16,224 bases of DNA, taken from Desulfosarcina sp. (lineage in GTDB: Bacteria; Desulfobacterota; Desulfobacteria; Desulfobacterales; Desulfosarcinaceae). The stretch is taken from positions 1 through 16,224 of the forward strand of contig DAOWNV010000027.1 in the NCBI GenBank assembly GCA_030642405.1, written 5' to 3'. The stretch's first letter is position 1. Each line of letters opens with the position of its first letter. This document shows, piece after piece, positions 14,011 to 16,224 of the stretch. Both the position numbers and the translations under genes were made by a program. The notes under the pieces are model-generated. The model was not told the DNA's origin, searched no databases, and saw nothing but the letters and a program-made list of their open reading frames with translations.

Positions 14011-15404
14011 GCTCTAAGATTTTTTTCATTTTCTTTTTTTCCATCCTCAACTAATTTTTCACCTATTCGATACACATCGCCGGCACCAAGTGTCAGCAGC
14101 AAATCTCCCGGCAACAGAATCTTTGTGAGGTAGTCGAGGCATGCTTTTGCTCCGCCCACACAGGTGACGCTCCGGTGACCATGAGAACGAATACAGTCTG
14201 CCAGCACATCTCCGCTTACCCCTTCGATGGGTGCTTCACCGGCGGCGTATATCGGCAGCACTACCAGGACATCGCAATTGTTGAAAGATCGGGTGAACTC
14301 TTTTAGCAACACCTGGGTTCTGGAGTATCGGTGGGGTTGAAAAACCACAACTTTTCGACAATCCGGCCAATTGCTTCCCACCGCCTCAAGGGTTACCTGA
14401 ATCTCCGTTGGATGATGACCATAGTCATCCACCACGGTGATCCCGTTCATTTTCCCTTTGATTTCAAGCCTCCGCTCTACACCTTCTGCGGTTTTCAAAG
14501 ATCGCTTGATGGGATCCAGTTGAATATCCAGTTCACGGCCCACCGCAATGGCTGCCAGTGCGTTGTATACATTGTGCGTTCCAGGCATGGCCAATTGAAA
14601 CTCGCCCAAGTTTTCACCCCGGTATACAACCGTGAAGCTGCTTTTCATTTCACCGAAACGGATATTTATAGCCTGATAATCAGCCTGTGCAGTCAGCCCG
14701 TATGTGGTCAACCGCCTTTTTACATGGGGTATGAGGCTTTGAAGAGGTTCGTTGTCAAGGCAGAGAACGGCAAGGCCGTAAAAAGGGATACGGTCGAGAA
14801 AATTGAGAAAAACAGATTTGATGGCATCCAGATCCTCATAATAGTCCAAGTGTTCCCGATCGATGTTGGTAACTACAGCAATAGTCGGAGAGAAATTGAG
14901 AAAAGAACCATCACTTTCATCGGCCTCGGCAACAATAAAGTCCCCCCCACCCAAAACCGCATTTTTTCCGAGACTCTTCAGCTTTCCGCCGATCACCACT
15001 GTAGGATCCAATCCCCCGCCGGTCAAAACGTTGGCAACAAGAGAGGTTGTGGAAGTCTTTCCATGGGCTCCGGCAATGGCAACACTGTATTTCAACCTCA
15101 TAAGCTCCGCCAACATCTCGGCCCTTGGAATTACCGGTGTGGAAGTCTGCCTTGCACACACCACTTCCGGATTCTTTTTATCAATCGCAGAAGAAACAAC
15201 TACCACATCTGCGTCTGCAACCTGCTCAGCCCGATGGCCGATGGAAATGGTGCCACCCAACCGTGCCAGGTTTTCCGTGATTTCCGAAGCCTTCACGTCG
15301 GACCCGGAAACCCGATACCCCAGATTCAACAGCAGTTCGGCGATACCGCTCATGCCGATTCCACCGATCCCTACAAAATGGATATGATACTTTTTCAAAT
15401 ACAT
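13992..15404 (-). CDS. murC: UDP-N-acetylmuramate--L-alanine ligase MurC
   Basis: 470-residue Mur ligase adding L-Ala to UDP-MurNAc in the cytoplasm. The N-terminal Rossmann domain carries HFVGIGGIGMSGIAELL (9-25), the ATP P-loop is AGAHGKTST (111-119), and the central domain has ADESDGSFL and TNIDREHLDYY. The C-terminal domain begins near VERRLEIKG and includes DDYGHHPTEI and FQPHRYSRT. All are diagnostic of MurC. The P-loop reads GAHGKTS where many MurC have GTHGKTT. The last residues (about KKENEKNLRAVNTDP) look unlike the family and are encoded partly by A-rich sequence and the heptamer repeat. It begins 55 bp after murG, and the ribosome site before the ATG at 15404 is weak. Confidence 0.97.
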   Translation of the reverse strand: MYLKKYHIHFVGIGGIGMSGIAELLLNLGYRVSGSDVKASEITENLARLGGTISIGHRAEQVADADVVVVSSAIDKKNPEVVCARQTSTPVIPRAEMLAELMRLKYSVAIAGAHGKTSTTSLVANVLTGGGLDPTVVIGGKLKSLGKNAVLGGGDFIVAEADESDGSFLNFSPTIAVVTNIDREHLDYYEDLDAIKSVFLNFLDRIPFYGLAVLCLDNEPLQSLIPHVKRRLTTYGLTAQADYQAINIRFGEMKSSFTVVYRGENLGEFQLAMPGTHNVYNALAAIAVGRELDIQLDPIKRSLKTAEGVERRLEIKGKMNGITVVDDYGHHPTEIQVTLEAVGSNWPDCRKVVVFQPHRYSRTQVLLKEFTRSFNNCDVLVVLPIYAAGEAPIEGVSGDVLADCIRSHGHRSVTCVGGAKACLDYLTKILLPGDLLLTLGAGDVYRIGEKLVEDGKKENEKNLRAVNTDP

Positions 15405-15459
15405 AATCGACCAACTCGCATGTAATCAGCTGTAAATACCGGGTGTTTTACAAATGGTG

Positions 15460-16224
15460 TCATTGTTTATGCCCTAATAGTTCATAGCAATCATCGACGA
15501 TCACCTTTGCCGCATTGGGCTTTCCCAACCGTTTAGATCGGGATGCCATAGTCGCCGACAAATCAGGGTTTTCAATAAACCGGTCGATGATTCGAACCAA
15601 ACTTTCTCCTGTCAGGTCTTTTTCCAAAACCATTCGCCCTGCCCCTTGATCGACCAATTCCCTGGCATTGAGTTCTTGATGATTGTCTGCTGCAAAAGGA
15701 TAGGGAATGAACAACGCCGCCTTTCCAAGAGCCGTCAATTCAGCTATCGTGGTGGCGCCGGAGCGGCAAATGACCAGATCCGCCCTACTGTAGCAAGATG
15801 CCATGTCATGGAAAAAGTCGTTCACCTGGGCATCGATTCCTCCATCTTTATAGGCTCTTTCCACTTCTTTTCGATCTGCAGCGCCTGTCTGGTGAATGAA
15901 ACTGATTTTTTCAGGCCGTTCAATTAATGGAATTGCATCCACCACCGCTCGATTAATGGCTTGGGCACCCTGGCTCCCACCGACGACCAGCACCGTAAAA
16001 GGCCTATTCTTACTTTTTTCAACACTTTCGACCTCAAAAAGACTATGTCGAATCGGATTGCCGGTTATTCTCAATTTTTGCGGGTCAATTTTTCCCCGCG
16101 TATTTTCGAAACTGACATAGATCCGCTTTGCAAACGGGAAAAGGATTCGGTTGGTGATACCGGGTACCGTGTTCTGCTCACAAATTACCATCGGAATCCC
16201 TGTCATCCAAGCAGCCAAAGCCAC
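15460..16224 (-). CDS. murG: MurG, lipid II-forming N-acetylglucosaminyltransferase, partial
   Basis: The C-terminal 254 residues of MurG, the membrane-associated glycosyltransferase that adds GlcNAc to lipid I to make lipid II. Seen: VALAAWMTGIPMVICEQNTVPG (end of the N-domain), TGNPIR, VLVVGGSQGAQAIN, and the UDP-GlcNAc-binding DLVICRSGATTIAELTALGKAALFIPYPFAADNHQ. The frame runs to the window edge with a GTG as its first codon, but that valine is internal to the family (about 105 residues are missing upstream, from a usual total near 360). It is the first gene of this cluster visible here. Confidence 0.97.
   Translation of the reverse strand: MALAAWMTGIPMVICEQNTVPGITNRILFPFAKRIYVSFENTRGKIDPQKLRITGNPIRHSLFEVESVEKSKNRPFTVLVVGGSQGAQAINRAVVDAIPLIERPEKISFIHQTGAADRKEVERAYKDGGIDAQVNDFFHDMASCYSRADLVICRSGATTIAELTALGKAALFIPYPFAADNHQELNARELVDQGAGRMVLEKDLTGESLVRIIDRFIENPDLSATMASRSKRLGKPNAAKVIVDDCYELLGHKQ

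Noticed and set aside
14331..15425. 364-codon plus-strand open frame
   Set aside because: Fully antisense to murC, whose motifs are unmistakable; the translation has no recognisable family character.

Overview
The window reads as a chromosomal segment of a Gram-negative bacterium, most likely a deltaproteobacterium (Desulfobacterota, Desulfobacterales-like). This is an inference. It rests on outer-membrane genes (bamD, pqiABC), a murG-murC-ftsQ-ftsA-ftsZ division and cell-wall cluster followed by an uncharacterised B12-binding radical SAM gene, an enlarged PurN, and degenerate intergenic repeats of a kind I associate with such genomes. No rRNA or tRNA gene, CRISPR array or intact mobile element is visible. 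Nearly all genes belong to recognisable families, so the novelty lies in gene arrangement and non-coding structure, not in an unknown protein system.

Layout. 1-213 (-): transposase remnant cut by the window edge, followed by a short CACAGAGAR tandem repeat. 347-1585 (-): thioredoxin (trxA) then the outer-membrane assembly lipoprotein bamD, with a good sigma70-type promoter before trxA. 1810-2613 (+): purN-type formyltransferase, divergent from trxA, with a leader that can pair with its own ribosome-binding site. 2701-3870 (-): TraB/PrgY-family membrane protein with a near-consensus promoter. 4069-4881 (+): CbbQ/NorQ-type AAA+ ATPase without its usual partner. 5064-8635 (+): a tightly overlapped four-gene pqi operon in which PqiA is split into two single-domain genes, followed by the triple-MCE protein PqiB and the lipoprotein PqiC; together these should form an inner-to-outer membrane lipid-transport bridge.

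8680-16224 (-): the division cluster, transcribed leftwards as murG (5' part outside the window), murC, ftsQ, ftsA, ftsZ and then the radical SAM gene. MurG and MurC make and finish peptidoglycan precursors, FtsZ and FtsA build and anchor the Z-ring, and FtsQ links it to septal wall synthesis. Two things stand out. The slot between murC and ftsQ where murB often sits holds only a degenerate heptamer repeat that also runs into the end of murC. The 229-bp ftsA-ftsZ gap carries a candidate ftsZ promoter whose -10 box lies inside one arm of a 15-bp inverted repeat.

Other non-coding structure: a palindromic element with the same arms at two intergenic sites (2637-2690 and 4990-5027), and a 15-bp tandem duplication at the front of the first pqiA gene. 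Three genes (pqiA1, ftsA, the radical SAM gene) are best read from TTG starts.
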